Assembly (NCBI GenBank): GCA_000611775.1
Contig: KK106984.1
Location: forward strand, 402,364-466,363
Direction: 5' to 3'
From: Umbilicaria muhlenbergii
Lineage: Eukaryota > Ascomycota > Lecanoromycetes > Umbilicariales > Umbilicariaceae
Length of the DNA: 64,000 bases
Part shown: positions 10,894-22,376 of the stretch, one piece after another
How the letters are laid out: every line of letters starts with the position of its first letter
How positions within the stretch are numbered: position 1 is the first letter of the stretch
Position numbers and translations under genes: made by a program
The notes under the pieces: model-generated
Seen by the model: only the letters and a program-made list of their open reading frames with translations
What the model was told of the DNA's origin: nothing
The model's database searches: none

Positions 10894-12481
10894 TTATCCG
10901 AATATCCTATCTAGTAGAAACGGACCCAGTGCCCTCTCCCCTGGAGTTCCGATGCACCTACCCAGCCTGTTCCCCATAGAACTGCTCAACCAATCCCCTG
11001 TATCTCCCGGAACATCCCCTCCCTCCCCATCATCACCTTCTCTCCTCTTCCTGTCCCTCCGATCCACAACACACATCCCCCTGGTCCACTGCCCCGACGT
11101 CTCTACCCTCACATCCTCCCCCTCATTTACCGTCCAGCCCTCTATTTGACTCTCCGCTGTCAGAGCATACCAAACGCACAGCGGATCGTGCAAACTCAAA
11201 GCCGCACTTCCACCCTCATGTCCGTGTTGCAGGGTCTCCATCTTGTTAAACGTAGAGCCAAGGAAGGCACTAGTCCATTCCGCCAGTGGGCTTCCCTTTT
11301 CAATCAGTGGCTTTACCTTTGTTTCGACCTCATCTCTGCGTAGATAGTGGGGAGTGGTGATGTCGAGTGGGAAAAGCACAACGCGTAGTCTTTTGGCGCC
11401 TAACTCGTGCTTTGAGGGATACGGAGGCAAGTAAGGCGGCGGTGGAGATTCCTCGTTACTGCTCTCTATTTGACTCCTGGGTGCTGGAGGAACCGGCGGC
11501 ATTGTGGATGCGGGATGGGGAGATGTTAGAGCGTAGAGACGGGCTGCAGCCACGGTGTCGGCATAGGTATTGAACTCGGCGACGGGAGAGATATTTCCGG
11601 GCTCAGAGATGGTACCACCCATGACAAGGATGGACTTTGCGCGCATTAACGTGGTGGGAGCGTGGGAAGCAGCTAGGGCGAGGTTCGTTAGTGGTCCAAT
11701 GGCAATGATGGTGATGGTGTCCGGGGGGTTCTCGTCGAGGATGCGTAAGATCTCGAGGTGTGATGGGCGATGGGATGGTGTAAAGAGTGACGTCTGTGAG
11801 TTGGGGTCGACGTCGACATCCTGTATAGCAGAGGAAGTGAGGAGAGTGTCAGATGGTGGAGCCTTGAACAGATCTTTCCAAATATCTTCTGCAGGTGTAT
11901 GGTGAGGGTGCTGGCCAGCGTCAGTATTACTCTACTTAGGTAGAAAGGGCAATCTACGCTGCTGTGAACACCACCTAATCCGTCTTTGCCATCTAGGGAA
12001 ACAATCTCAACCACGATCACTCCGAAAGCTTACGACATCACATACGGAAATAGTCTGCCATCATAAGTTGATCGTCAAGTGGTCCATCTGCTCCAACGGC
12101 CACAGTGGGCTTGAAGCGCCTCAACGTCTCGAAGCCTGCCGGAAGCCCCTGGCTCTGGCGCCATTTGAATTCTTTCTCGATTACGTGAAACATGGAAATG
12201 ACATTGCGAAGACAGCTGAGACAACATGTCAATGCAACGCACATAGATATTCAATCAATTGCAGCACTGACTTCTGAACATCAATGTTTCCGAAAGTAAC
12301 AGAGAGTAGGAGAACTTCTATCTCGTCTGGTTTTGATGCAAGTGCAAGTAAAATAGCAAGTACATCGTCGACGCCCTAGAATGCCAAGCCATCAGTCAGT
12401 CGAAGTGGACCGACAAGCGCGATCATTCGGCGGTACTCGTACAGGATCCGTGTCTATTATCACCTTCTTCGATGGCGCCAT
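10894..12481 (-). CDS. Inosine/uridine-preferring nucleoside hydrolase
   Basis: Five exons give 454 aa: 12481-12443, 12375-12272, 12215-12046, 11992-11958 and 11910-10894, all with GT-AG borders and matching phases. The enzyme cleaves the N-glycosidic bond of ribonucleosides to free base and ribose, a purine/pyrimidine salvage step. Diagnostic features are the N-terminal calcium-binding signature DTDPGVDDVLA (interrupted by intron 1 after the first Pro), TFGNIDVQNCLRNV, GKDGLGGVHSS, the core IAIGPLTNLALA, LVMGG and the late LHDPL motif that carries the second catalytic/metal site. A Pro-rich insert (residues about 265-300, PPVPPAPRSQIESSNEE) extends it beyond the bacterial length of about 310 aa, as in other fungal members. 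No signal peptide, so probably cytosolic. Confidence 0.93.
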
Positions 12482-14131
12482 GATGTAGGGAGATGAGCTA
12501 TGAAATTTGAAAGATCATATCTCGAGTCGTGCTGAAGAGAGATCCGCTGAGGAAGTCATCCTCGACGCGAAGATAGGGCTGAATGACTAAGCAGGATCGC
12601 CCCGCAAAAATCGGATACATTTGGAAAGGAGCGGAGTGTTTTCCTTGGACGAAACAGCGTTACTTTGTTCTTGGCCTAATCAGGCTTTTCTCTTTGGTCA
12701 GTCTGAGGGTCATGTTCATGGTAGCCCCAGTGATGGTCTTGATGGGGGATTCCAAGACTTTTCAGGGGCTACCCGGTGGACTACGGACCCTTCGTGCGGC
12801 TCGTCTATCTTCAAGATCTGAAGTATAAAGATGCGCTGAACACTCTGGACCTAGACAAGGCTATTGCTCCACGGAGTTGACCGAGACTGGTATCACTGCG
12901 AGCCGTGCTGCGTTCATGCTGCGTCAAGTGACACGGTCTACCCGTTGCGCCTTGATGTGTCCGCAGATCCAGGCCAAACGGTGGGTGTGACCAGACACAC
13001 AAGGGTCCAAGGGTCCAGGGCACATGATTCCCATGACTCTTGTCGTGAGACCAAGCCCCCATTTCTCGTACCCGCAAAGGCATTATTGCTTTTATTTTTA
13101 TTCTCACTGTCACCGGTCCAAGGCCAACCCGGCCCAGCAGTGCGAGTCAAGCGGCAAAGGATGTAGCCGACGAAGCCACATTGCGGAGATGGATGGAGAT
13201 CCTGGTCGGATGGCGCTTACTCGGAAGTGGGCTAGCAACGAGCAGCGATCCAATCAGTCGGTGGCGTCCTGCTTCGTGTTGCCTTCTCGAGCAGCGACCG
13301 TCCGGGCCTGCATCCAAAAAGCAAGGGTCAGCGTTGCGTTGCATGCTGAGCATGCGTGCATGGCCCCCGGCGCTCTGCAGGTCCGGTACGTAAACTCGTG
13401 TGTAATTGGCTGCCCAAGTGCGAAAATCCTTGGCGGCGAATCCCCATTGTTGAAGATGTGAATCTCGACACCTTCACCTCACTCCCCACACAGCCACCTC
13501 TCCGCCATCGTCGTCGTTCTCGCCACTACCGTTTTCTTTTATTGCCATACCACCTTCACTCCCTGCTCTCGCTCGTAGAGACCTCGGCATCGTCCTTGTA
13601 GTAGCATTTGGGTTTCACGCCGCTGTTGGATCTTGCCCCCTTCACCTCAGATTCATCTGGACTTGGTGCTTTGCGACCTTGCAACATTGGCGACATTAGT
13701 CCATCGACGCACTTCAATTCGACCAAGGCAACGTTACTAACGGAGCGTCTGTTTTATTTGTCGACACCCCTCATCCCCCGACTCTAATTCGGAATACGAT
13801 TCCTCCCAGGGGTTCCTCCATTCCTCGGTCCCTTGCGTCAGCACCTTGGCCTGCCTTTCTATCTGAGCCCGATCGATAAGCTCTGGCGATAACCCCTATA
13901 CTTATTCAGCGGCGGACAATACACACAACGGCTCGTATCACTGCTGTCTTCTTCGTATCAGTTCGAAGCAGAAAGACTAGCGCATAGTTCTCTACGCTTA
14001 CGTGGACGTTGTTCTATCCGTCGTTTTAATTTCCGAAGACATCGAATCAGTCTCCTCGCAAACTCGGTAAGGTCTTTCATCTCTCCCGCTGCGCTTCAAA
14101 CTTGCTGATATGTAAGAAATCGGTTCAAATA
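12482..14131. other. Long divergent intergenic region and 5' leader
   Basis: 1.65 kb between the nucleoside hydrolase start and the ATG at 14132. The right half (13450-14100) is pyrimidine-rich and may be a long transcribed 5' leader, possibly with an intron. Short open frames here show no motifs. Confidence 0.4.
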
Positions 14132-15466
14132 ATGGAACCCTGGCAAAAGTGGACAGTCGTTGGTATCGCCGGTGCCGGAGCATACTGGTACTACAGCAGA
14201 CACAGCAAACCAAAGAGGCCGTTTGGTCGAGCAGCTTCCGTCTCAGCACAAGGACAGGGATACACTACACCACTTCGCGATGATATCAAAGGTGGACGGC
14301 GAAGGAAACACACCGCTGGCACCTCAGAACAAACCAACAGTGACGCCGCAGAAGTCTCTTCAGCGTCCTTGACTACGAATGGTAAAGGAAAGAGCAAGAA
14401 GAAACATGGTGAACCTAAACAATCCAGCCAAACGGCGATGAGTTCGTCGGTCGAGATTGCCGAAAACACCAGCGGCGCTGTGGAGTTAGGGGATGAAGGC
14501 GATGATGACGGTAGTATGGACATCAAGGCATTCGCAAAGCAACTTTCCGACTTGAAAACAGGGACGGCTTTGAAGCCACCTGCGAGATCTGGGGAAGCTA
14601 AGCGGACGAAAAAGCAAGGCAAGGCCGAAGAGGTACCGCTTGGGCCATCAAACCCTCGGGTTGGTACAACCACCAGCGGTATCGGCTCCCAAAGTATGTC
14701 CACAACGTCTTCTACAACAGGAGCGGACGCAGACGATGACCTATCTCCATCTACATCTCCTGCATTCGGCGCCACCCGAAGCCACGGAGGCCCAGGGGAC
14801 GTTTCCGATATGCTTGAAGCTCCTGCAACTGGCCCATCTGTCCTTAGGTTGACCGCGCCATCGCAACCCCAACGTATTAATCAGCCGAGACCGCCAAAGG
14901 CAGCGCAGTTCGAGGAGACCAAAAAGCAGCGTCAGCATAGAAAGAAGAACGAGGAGAAGAAAGCCGCACGCGAGCAGGCGGAAAAGGAAAGGCGCGTCTT
15001 GTTAGAGAAGCAGCTTCGTACAGCAAGAGAGGCAGAAGGTAGACCGGCAAAGAATGGACTCGCGCCTTCCAAACCACCCAGCAACAGTGCGTGGCCAAAG
15101 CCAGCCACAGAACAAACGGCAATATCTGAATCTCCTGCATTCATGAACGGCACGCCGCTGCTTGATACGTTTGATGAAAACGGGAAGTCGGGAACGAAGG
15201 ATGCTGGCGGCGCGTCTGCAAAATCCTCTTGGGCCGAAGATTTGCCGTCTGAGGAAGAGCAGCTCAGAATTCTGAACGAGATGAACGGCAACAGTGAGTG
15301 GAACACTGTTGAGAAGGGCCGCAAGAAGAAAGCAAAGGCTCCGGCAACGAATGGCGATGTTCCAGGCAGTGAAAGCAGTGATGCCGGTAGCGCCCCCAGA
15401 TACAACCCCAACCTTCCGTATGCCTTGACCGGTCATCCGAACGACTCGGATTGGGCTGTTGTCTGA
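14132..15466 (+). CDS. Membrane-anchored coiled-coil protein, conserved in fungi
   Basis: Single exon of 444 codons. The ATG at 14132 (MEPWQKWTVVGIAGAGAYWY) was chosen because it places a single hydrophobic span at residues 8-22 directly at the N-terminus; the frame upstream has only a TTG. After the span comes a basic stretch (RHSKPKRPFGR), then long Ser/Thr/Lys-rich disorder. Residues about 255-310 (FEETKKQRQHRKKNEEKKAAREQAEKERR, described by position) form a strongly charged, probably coiled helix. The C-terminus holds an EEEQLRILNEMNG motif, EWNTVEKGRKKK and ends NPLPYALTGH-like then DWAVV. Architecture suggests an integral membrane protein with a large cytosolic tail, perhaps an ER or outer mitochondrial membrane tether or ribosome-associated factor. 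That is inference; no family name was recognised. Confidence 0.8.
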   Translation: MEPWQKWTVVGIAGAGAYWYYSRHSKPKRPFGRAASVSAQGQGYTTPLRDDIKGGRRRKHTAGTSEQTNSDAAEVSSASLTTNGKGKSKKKHGEPKQSSQTAMSSSVEIAENTSGAVELGDEGDDDGSMDIKAFAKQLSDLKTGTALKPPARSGEAKRTKKQGKAEEVPLGPSNPRVGTTTSGIGSQSMSTTSSTTGADADDDLSPSTSPAFGATRSHGGPGDVSDMLEAPATGPSVLRLTAPSQPQRINQPRPPKAAQFEETKKQRQHRKKNEEKKAAREQAEKERRVLLEKQLRTAREAEGRPAKNGLAPSKPPSNSAWPKPATEQTAISESPAFMNGTPLLDTFDENGKSGTKDAGGASAKSSWAEDLPSEEEQLRILNEMNGNSEWNTVEKGRKKKAKAPATNGDVPGSESSDAGSAPRYNPNLPYALTGHPNDSDWAVV

Positions 15467-16496
15467 GGCAGGTTCTACATCTGAGGCAACACCCCGTGAT
15501 GGTGGCATATTCTCGATGACCTCTCTACGATTTGGTCAGATCTCGCTATCCGCACTGTCTCGAGTTGTTCGTCAACTTTGAGCGAGTCCCTATGCTGTAT
15601 GTATATTGCATCTGCATGCCTTGAAAAGTGAAAAGATCGTATGGTATACGGCTGAAGGCATGAGACGGTGGACTGGTCCAATCAATTCAGAGGCGTCAGA
15701 AAATTACTGCATGCAGAGATACCTGTGGCTTGAGAAGCTGTTCTGGCTCTTACAGACGCTTCTGCCACCCGCTTGAGGCTTTGCTGTACATTATACGTCG
15801 TGTTCTTATTTCCTGTAGGTTTTGGCTACGGGGGGGCTGATCTAGTAACACCATCGGGCTTGATTTCGTGTTTAATTGCATGGGCCTCACAATTCCCCAT
15901 GACCGTTGTACGTTTCAGGATCCTACAGGGCTGGATAACAAAGCTATTACTGCTCAACCCCTCTTTGAACTTTACCAACACAAAGACACTACATCTCTTC
16001 GTCACTCGATTTTGGGGGCGGCTTCTTTTTCCAATCAGGCACCTTTAAGTGTAGCAAGAAATCCTTTTGCGCTGATAACAGCTCTTAATAGACTGTCCAA
16101 TGGTATGCATAAAACGAGGTGTGAGACAGTACCTCTTTTGGATTATATCTTCGAAGGAAAAACAGGACCATTCAAAACCATTGCTCCTGTTCGGAAAATG
16201 GAATGTACAGAGACCATCCTGACTTGTCGCCATGCACTGTACCGGCTGACCTCGATCACGCAACGAGTCAATAGGTCCGCACCAGTCGTAGGTGAATAAA
16301 CCCTAGATTCGGTGCATGAATGGCCCGTGCCGACGCCATACCGTAATAGACTTCGTCCAATGCCAGACTCAAAGTTATGCGATGTGAAGCGTGTCTTCTT
16401 CATCACCACCACCGCTTCCCACTTTCCTTCATTCCGCCCTTGTTCTCGAAATCTATTCTTTTGGTACTCGGGTCGACAAGCGTTGGATGAGAAGTC
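15467..16496. other. Intergenic, nothing recognised
   Basis: 1.03 kb between two plus-strand genes, containing 3' sequence of the left gene and the promoter of the Erv29-like gene. No RNA gene, repeat or coding motif seen. Confidence 0.4.
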
Positions 16497-17743
16497 ATGT
16501 CGCAAATTCGCGGCACGGCGGGCTACAATCTCGGCGCCCAGAATCGGTTCAGCGCCCCAGGAAGGGCGGAAGCTACAAACGATCCAAGTCCACTGGACAC
16601 CATACGTGAGCAGACGAGTAAGATTGAGGACTGGCTAGATACATTAGCAGAGCCTGTGAAACCGTACGTTCACCTCTTCTCCGCATTGCCTTGTTCCTGG
16701 GTGTTTCCAGGTGGACACGTTGTTCACGTGCTATGAATGGGGATAGTTGATGCTGACTCGAGGTTTATGGTTATCCAGATATCTACCAGCAATAGGTCGC
16801 TTCTTGATCGTTGTCACTTTCTTAGAAGATGCTCTCCGGATTATAACCCAATGGAGCGATCAGCTCGTCTATCTCCACGACTATCGACACAGTACGTATT
16901 TACGAGGGCACACATCTTCGTTTCGCTCCCTTGCACTACTGCTTGATGCAACTCCCTCCTGTTCGTTAGCCTTGATACATACTAACAAGCCCTTCGCGCT
17001 CGCAGTACCTCGAGGTCTTACACACCTCTTCCTCCTCGTCAACGTCCTCGCCATGGTAATCTGCTCGACTATGGTCATAATCCGCAAGCATAGCGACTGG
17101 GCGGTCATCGGCCTCATCGGTGTCGTCATTACTCAAGCCCTTGGCTACGGTCTCATATTCGACCTCAACTTCTTCCTTCGGAACCTTAGCGTTATGGGCG
17201 GCCTTTTGATGGTACTCTCTGATTCTTGGGTGCGGAGGAAGTTCGCTCCTGCAGGGCTTCCATCGATTGATGACAAGGACCGCAAGATGTATTTCCAGCT
17301 AGCCGGGAGGGTGCTGCTGATATTCCTGTTTATTGGATTCGTGTTCTCGGGCCACTGGGGGATTGGGAGGGTGATAGTCAGCGTCTTTGGACTTGTGGCT
17401 TGTGTGATGGTCGTGGTGGGCTTTAAAGCCAAGTGGAGTGCGATCATCTTGGTGGTGATATTGAGCATCTTCAATGTTTTGGTTAACAACTTCTGGACGG
17501 TAAGTTGTATCCGGATTGGAGACCGCATCATATTTGCTAATAAACTACGGGCAGCTGCACCCACATCACCCACACAAGGACTTTGCTAAGTACGACTTTT
17601 TCCAAATCCTCTCTATCGTGTATGTCTCCCCATTCCTCTCTGTTGATATCTGAACTAATCAACTGGACAGCGGTGGGCTCCTCCTCCTCGTGAACATGGG
17701 CCCGGGTCAGTTCAGTGTCGACGAAAAGAAGAAGGTGTATTGA
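16497..17743 (+). CDS. ERV29: Erv29/SURF4 family ER cargo receptor
   Basis: Five exons give 303 aa: 16497-16663, 16779-16891, 17006-17499, 17555-17619 and 17671-17743, all with good donors (GTACGT, GTACGT, GTAAGT, GTATGT) and phase-consistent joins. Erv29/SURF4 is a polytopic ER-Golgi membrane protein that loads soluble cargo into COPII vesicles. Support: N-terminal SKIEDWLDTLAEPVKPYLPAIGRFL, a WSDQ motif, at least six hydrophobic segments (for example VIGLIGVVITQALGYGLIFD), the NNFW motif followed by HPHHPHKDFAKYDFFQ, and the final GGLLLLVNMGPG segment. The protein ends KKVY, a dilysine KKxx ER-retrieval signal as expected for a COPI-recycled receptor. Length matches the family. Confidence 0.95.
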
Positions 17744-19134
17744 AAGTAGTAACAACATAAACCTATTGAGAGTACTTTGTGTCTATCTGGGCGTTATACG
17801 GATCATAGTGGACCAGTAAAAGAACTCGAAGATGATGGGATATGTATCAAAAGCACGTTCGAAGACATCAATGGGGCAGGACTAGAACAACCATCGAGAA
17901 CAGCCATACCAGCTGTTGCGATTCGATGATGGAATCCTTCCAGTCGAGCACAAACGTATCTAAACCCCAACCATTACGGTGTTTCGACGGTTGAGCAGCA
18001 GAGCCTCGATTAGCTAGGTTTACCACCTTTTACTATCCAGTCCTCTGTGCTGGGCAACGCCTCCTGCGCAGCTTAGCGGTCGTGTTGTCTAGGTATTTAT
18101 TTATACGCTCCCCTCCAATACCCTGAGGCCAGGTTGGCGGAGTCGGGGGCCCCCAAAAGAAGTGTACGGCGTGAGATAATATTTTGTAAGATCAACATCC
18201 AGGAGGACCCACTGCCACCGTCGGAAGCCGAATCATTGTCTGAAGTATTTGCGGAGACTCGCACATTCGGCCAGTATTACCGCACTCGTTCCATCTTACT
18301 GACTCGTAATCGACTCTGGATCATGCCAAATCTATCTGAAACTAGCTCGTAGCGGCGGGGACTGCTTACGCCACCCGCCACCGAGGCTAAAATCTACATT
18401 GTCTCGGCCGTTATGCGAGTCTAGCATAAAGTTATTGAATGGCTGGTCAATAGCTCAGTGCTTCACTTCCAGCATTGTTACAAGGTATCAGGCGACTGCT
18501 GTGCCTACACTCCTTCAACAAGATGACTTGTAACAGGAGGTTTCATGTTGGTGGTACGAAAGCAGGGCAGCCTTGCTCCGCCTGCAGACGGCCAGAGCGG
18601 AGATGGACAAGGCTGGCTGAAAAGGCCTCGTGGGTATGAGGCTCTCGCGGAGGGTGGTCCACGCAATGCCCCAATGCACCAACACAAGCGGCCAAGACCA
18701 GGCGTGAGAGGATGGAGGGCTGAGGCTACTCGTACGTGTGGGTGTTGGGGAACACGTAAACCATCAAGCCATATAGCTTTTTTCTCAAAGGGTCGATGCT
18801 GTTTATAGAACAAGCAACAAGGGTCTGTGCTGTGCTGTGTGGGTAAAAGGGTGCCGAATGAGAAGGAAAATTAGGATGTTTGCGCCGCAGGGGTTCGTGC
18901 ATCCCAGGGCAACGCAGAGAAACAATTAAAGGAGCGCGCATGCCCCCGACTGAGGACAGCTTTTTGTTCTCTTCTTCATCAGCACTTTTTTGAGGATAGA
19001 AAAGATTCGTATTCTACTTCTTCTCATTAAACTGTTCGTTTCTTACATTCCATTACTACTATACCAAGCTTTCGTCGATATCAAACTCTAATACAATCGA
19101 CTCGTCGTCGAGAGGTGTATACCAGACAGTCAAC
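17744..19134. other. Intergenic, nothing recognised
   Basis: 1.39 kb between the Erv29-like gene and the surface-protein gene. Short open frames at 18134-18352 and 18505-18813 have no motif and no supporting splice pattern. The last 150 bases are A/T- and C/T-rich leader sequence. Confidence 0.4.
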
Positions 19135-19907
19135 ATGCGCTCCTCGGTCATCCTCACTGTCCCTTTGGCCGCCATGGCTTTGGCTCAATCATCGAGCAGT
19201 AGTATGAGCATAGACAGCAGCACGGATAGCAGCATGGCATCCATGTCGGCGTCAACGTCAACATCAGAATACGTAAGTAGTCACATCCTCCGACCACAGA
19301 ACTGCCTTCTCTGCATAGCCAGCCCAATTTCGACGTCCCTCTTCACCCTGTCGCAACCTCATACAACTTTCGAGAGCATCCACTAATCGTCCCCTCACAA
19401 CAGACCAACCCAGCAACCTCCTACCTCAGCTCCACCAACTCCCTCGGCGTCGTGACCGGCATGCCCTCCGTCGCCACCAGCCAGCCTTCCGTGGTCACCA
19501 CCCAACCCATCGTTGTAACCACCCAACCCACCGTTGTAACCACCCAACCAGCCGTCGCAACCGTCGTCGCCGGTGCCAACAGCACTACTCTCCTCCCTAT
19601 CGTCGCCTCGACATCTGTCGCCGGATCCACTGGTAGTGCCGGTGGTGGTAGTGGCACCAACGGAACAGTCAGCAGTGCCAGCTTGTCCGCTTCTCAGAGC
19701 ACGAAGACGGGGAGCACTAAGACGGGCAGCACGGGCAGCGGGACGGCAACAACATCGGGGTCTGGGTCTAGCTCTGGGTCCGGGTCCTCGGGCACATCCA
19801 CAGGGAGCGCGCCCGCGACGACGACGACGAAGAGTGCGGCTGCGGCGGTTGTGCAGCCGATTCTGGGGCTCGGATTCGCGGGTGCGGTTTTTGCTGCTTT
19901 CTTGTAG
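19135..19907 (+). CDS. Secreted Ser/Thr-rich GPI-anchored-like surface protein with VVTTQP repeats
   Basis: Two exons, 19135-19272 and 19404-19907, with donor GTAAGT and acceptor AACAG; 213 aa. Signal peptide MRSSVILTVPLAAMALAQS with likely cleavage after ALA. The mature part is almost entirely Ser, Thr, Gly and Ala. Residues about 68-92 contain four near-identical hexads of the form V-V-T-T-Q-P, encoded by an 18-bp DNA repeat (19486-19560). It ends in a small-residue region followed by a hydrophobic tail (QPILGLGFAGAVFAAFL), the layout of a GPI attachment signal. Such proteins are heavily O-mannosylated and covalently linked to wall glucan or held at the plasma membrane. No catalytic domain; structural or adhesive role is inferred. 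Confidence 0.85.
19486..19560 (+). repeat. 18-bp in-gene repeat encoding V-V-T-T-Q-P
   Basis: Four tandem units with a few mismatches, of the type GTTGTAACCACCCAACCC, lying inside the second exon of the GPI-type surface protein gene. Unit number in such wall proteins is often polymorphic between strains. Confidence 0.8.
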
Positions 19908-20565
19908 AGCGGGCTTGGGTAGCTTGCTGTGAGGCCAGATGGGAAAGGTCAATTGGGGAATGTGAGAAACGGGCTCGATTTAGCGAAAGTGAATGTCTGA
20001 GTAGCCTTTTTTTGATCGTCTTTCTGTTTCATGGCGTGCAGTTTTCGTCAAAGCATTTTTGGGCGTAATAAAATTAGTTGGGTGTCGGGCAGGTCAGATG
20101 ATATGGCCAGCTCGGCTTCGATAGGAGAGATTGTCAGATTGAAATGTAATAGAAATACTTGCATCCGATTGTTGGTCTTAGGGAAGTTGACTCCGCAATA
20201 ATGAGTACACCGTGCAAAGCTGCAAGCGTCACGGCTGTGCCTGTGAAATCCCATTTGAGGTCTAAGCATTATCATCCCTTGAGGCAACCATGGAGATTGA
20301 TCACATGAGTCAAACCTCATACTGCAAATATTTGTCGAATCGTTGCCTGCAGATGAAGCTGTTAAGTGCAGAATCACGAATGACATAATCATCCAATCTT
20401 GGCATAAACATGTGAAAGGTTGACCTGGAGATCGCCCAATCCCACGAAATGTGCAACCCCCGAGGCACTGAATCCACGAGCCATTGGGCAGCATGAATAT
20501 CTCCATCCACGGTGTCATGTAGTTAGATTGGCCGAGGAGCTGCTCGCGTAGTCTGGATCAATAAT
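19908..20565. other. Intergenic; unsupported minus-strand open frames
   Basis: 658 bp between two plus-strand genes. Overlapping minus-strand frames (20048-20518 and 20310-20510) start with ATG but show no family, and their coding character is not convincing. Confidence 0.4.
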
Positions 20566-22376
20566 ATGCTAAACGCAGTATGGGGGATGGTGACCGAAGT
20601 TGGGAGCTTCTGGCAAACTGTAAGTTCACCGGGCCTACGAATGTGTATTCAAGTCCTGACCGTCTTGGTATAGAAAGCCTACGGTTGGTGGACAAAGAAG
20701 AAGCCCCGAGAAGCCCTTCTCGACACCCTCGCTCATGCTGAAACATACGAGGAGTGGGAAGAAGCCTCCTACCAGCTTGATGAGGTACTTGGGACAGATC
20801 TATGGCGCCAGAACGCAACTAGCAAGCACTACGACTACCGCTTGATATATGAGCGCCTACAAGCAATTCTAGAAGCCCGAGAAGATGATGATATACTTAC
20901 TCTTGTCAACCTGTTACGCTCAGGTCTTGTTCGGAATCTGGGCAACATTACTGCCCCACGACTCTTCAACAGAGCCTACGCTGGGACCAAGCTACTGATC
21001 GAGGACTACATTACCCAAGTTGCTCTGGCAGTCGAGTACGTCGCCATGCTTCCAACGACTCAGAGCTGCGAAACTAGCTGGACATCACAAGCAAAACTCG
21101 ATCTACTACATGATACACGGCAGGCGTTAGGTCGATCCACATTGGTATTGCAAGGTGGTGCTATTTTCGGGCTTTGTCATCTAGGAGTCGTAAAAGCTTT
21201 GCATCTCAGAGGACTATTGCCCAGGATCATTACAGGCACAGCCACCGGAGCTCTTGTCGCAGCACTTGTTGGTATCCATACAGAGGACGAACTCCTGCAG
21301 TTTTTGAACGGAGACGGGATTGATTTGAGCGCATTCGCACGGCATGACACCAATGGGACGACTGCTGAGGACGAGAAGGGACTGATATCGAATGACCGAA
21401 CTAGTTTGGTTCAGACTTTGCTCCGACGGGTGCAGAGATTCGTCAGAGAAGGATATTTCATGGACGTCAAAATTCTCGAGGAGTGTGTGAGAGCGAATGT
21501 TGGGGATTTGACGTTCGAGGAGGCTTATGCCAGGACGAGGCGTGTCTTGAACATTACGGTTGCCACGTCTGGGCGCGGTGGCGTCCCTAATCTGCTGAAT
21601 TATATAACAGCTCCCAACGTGGTGAGTTCAGAAGGACCAGTTTGAGGGAACATGCTAATTTTTAACGGCAGCTTATCTGGTCTGCCGCCTTGGCCTCCAA
21701 TGCTTCGTCAACCACAATGTACTCCCCGGTGGTTCTGAAATGCAAGGATGAAACAGGCGCCATTGTGCCATGGGCCTCGGCGCAGGAAATTACATTTCGC
21801 TCGTGGAAACAGGCTAGCTACAACGACCGCGACTCCCCGCTGTCTCGAATTGCGGAGCTTTTCAACGTCAATCACTTCATCGTATCGCAAGCCAGACCAT
21901 ACATCGCGCCCTTCCTCCGATCGGACCTTCATCACCCGAATCCACGGCACGCTGGAAAACAAGGGCTAACTCATCCGTTGTTAAGACTCGTAACGCTGGA
22001 AGTCCATCATCGCCTAAACCAGTTGGATTCCCTCGGCGTTCTCCCGACCGCAGTTCGCCGTCTACTAATCGACGAGAACATTCCCGGGCCAAGCTTGACG
22101 CTCGTGCCAGATTTAAGCCCCAGAGACCTCGTCAAGTTGCTAGAAATGCCAACAAAGGAGAGTCTGGACCATTGGATTCTACGCGGTGAGAGGGGCGTAT
22201 GGCCGGCTGTGGGAGCACTGAAGGTCCGGTGCGCGGTAGAGGTGGAGATCGACAGAGGATATCAGCTTGTCAGGAGGAGGAAGCCGATGGATGTGACCAC
22301 GCCGCAGATTACGAGGGTTAGCTCGCACGGAGAGCTTAAGAAAAGGCGGAGGGCGGCAAGTGTAGGGCAGGGTTAA
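20566..22376 (+). CDS. DUF3336-patatin domain protein (TGL4/SDP1-type lipase family) lacking the catalytic Ser
   Basis: Three exons: 20566-20619, 20674-21621 and 21672-22376; donors GTAAGT and GTGAGT; 568 aa. Residues 1-75 are a DUF3336-like lead (SFWQTKAYGWWTKKKPREAL, then AETYEEWEEASYQLDEVLGTDLWR), typical of lipid-droplet triacylglycerol lipases and lysophosphatidic acid acyltransferases. The patatin fold starts at residue 176 with LQGGAIFGLCHLGVVKALH (oxyanion loop and first helix). The nucleophile elbow, normally G-x-S-x-G, reads GTATG at residues 206-210, so the expected serine is alanine (208). The rest of the domain (YITAPNVLIWSAALASNAS, PVVLKCKDETG) is intact and the frame is open, which argues against a simple pseudogene. 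It may be a non-hydrolytic member or use another residue. The basic tail (GELKKRRRAAS) is family-like. Confidence 0.9.

Noticed and set aside
20048-20518. 156-codon minus-strand frame with an ATG start upstream of the patatin gene
   Set aside because: No domain or family pattern, overlapped by another equally open frame, and coding character not convincing.
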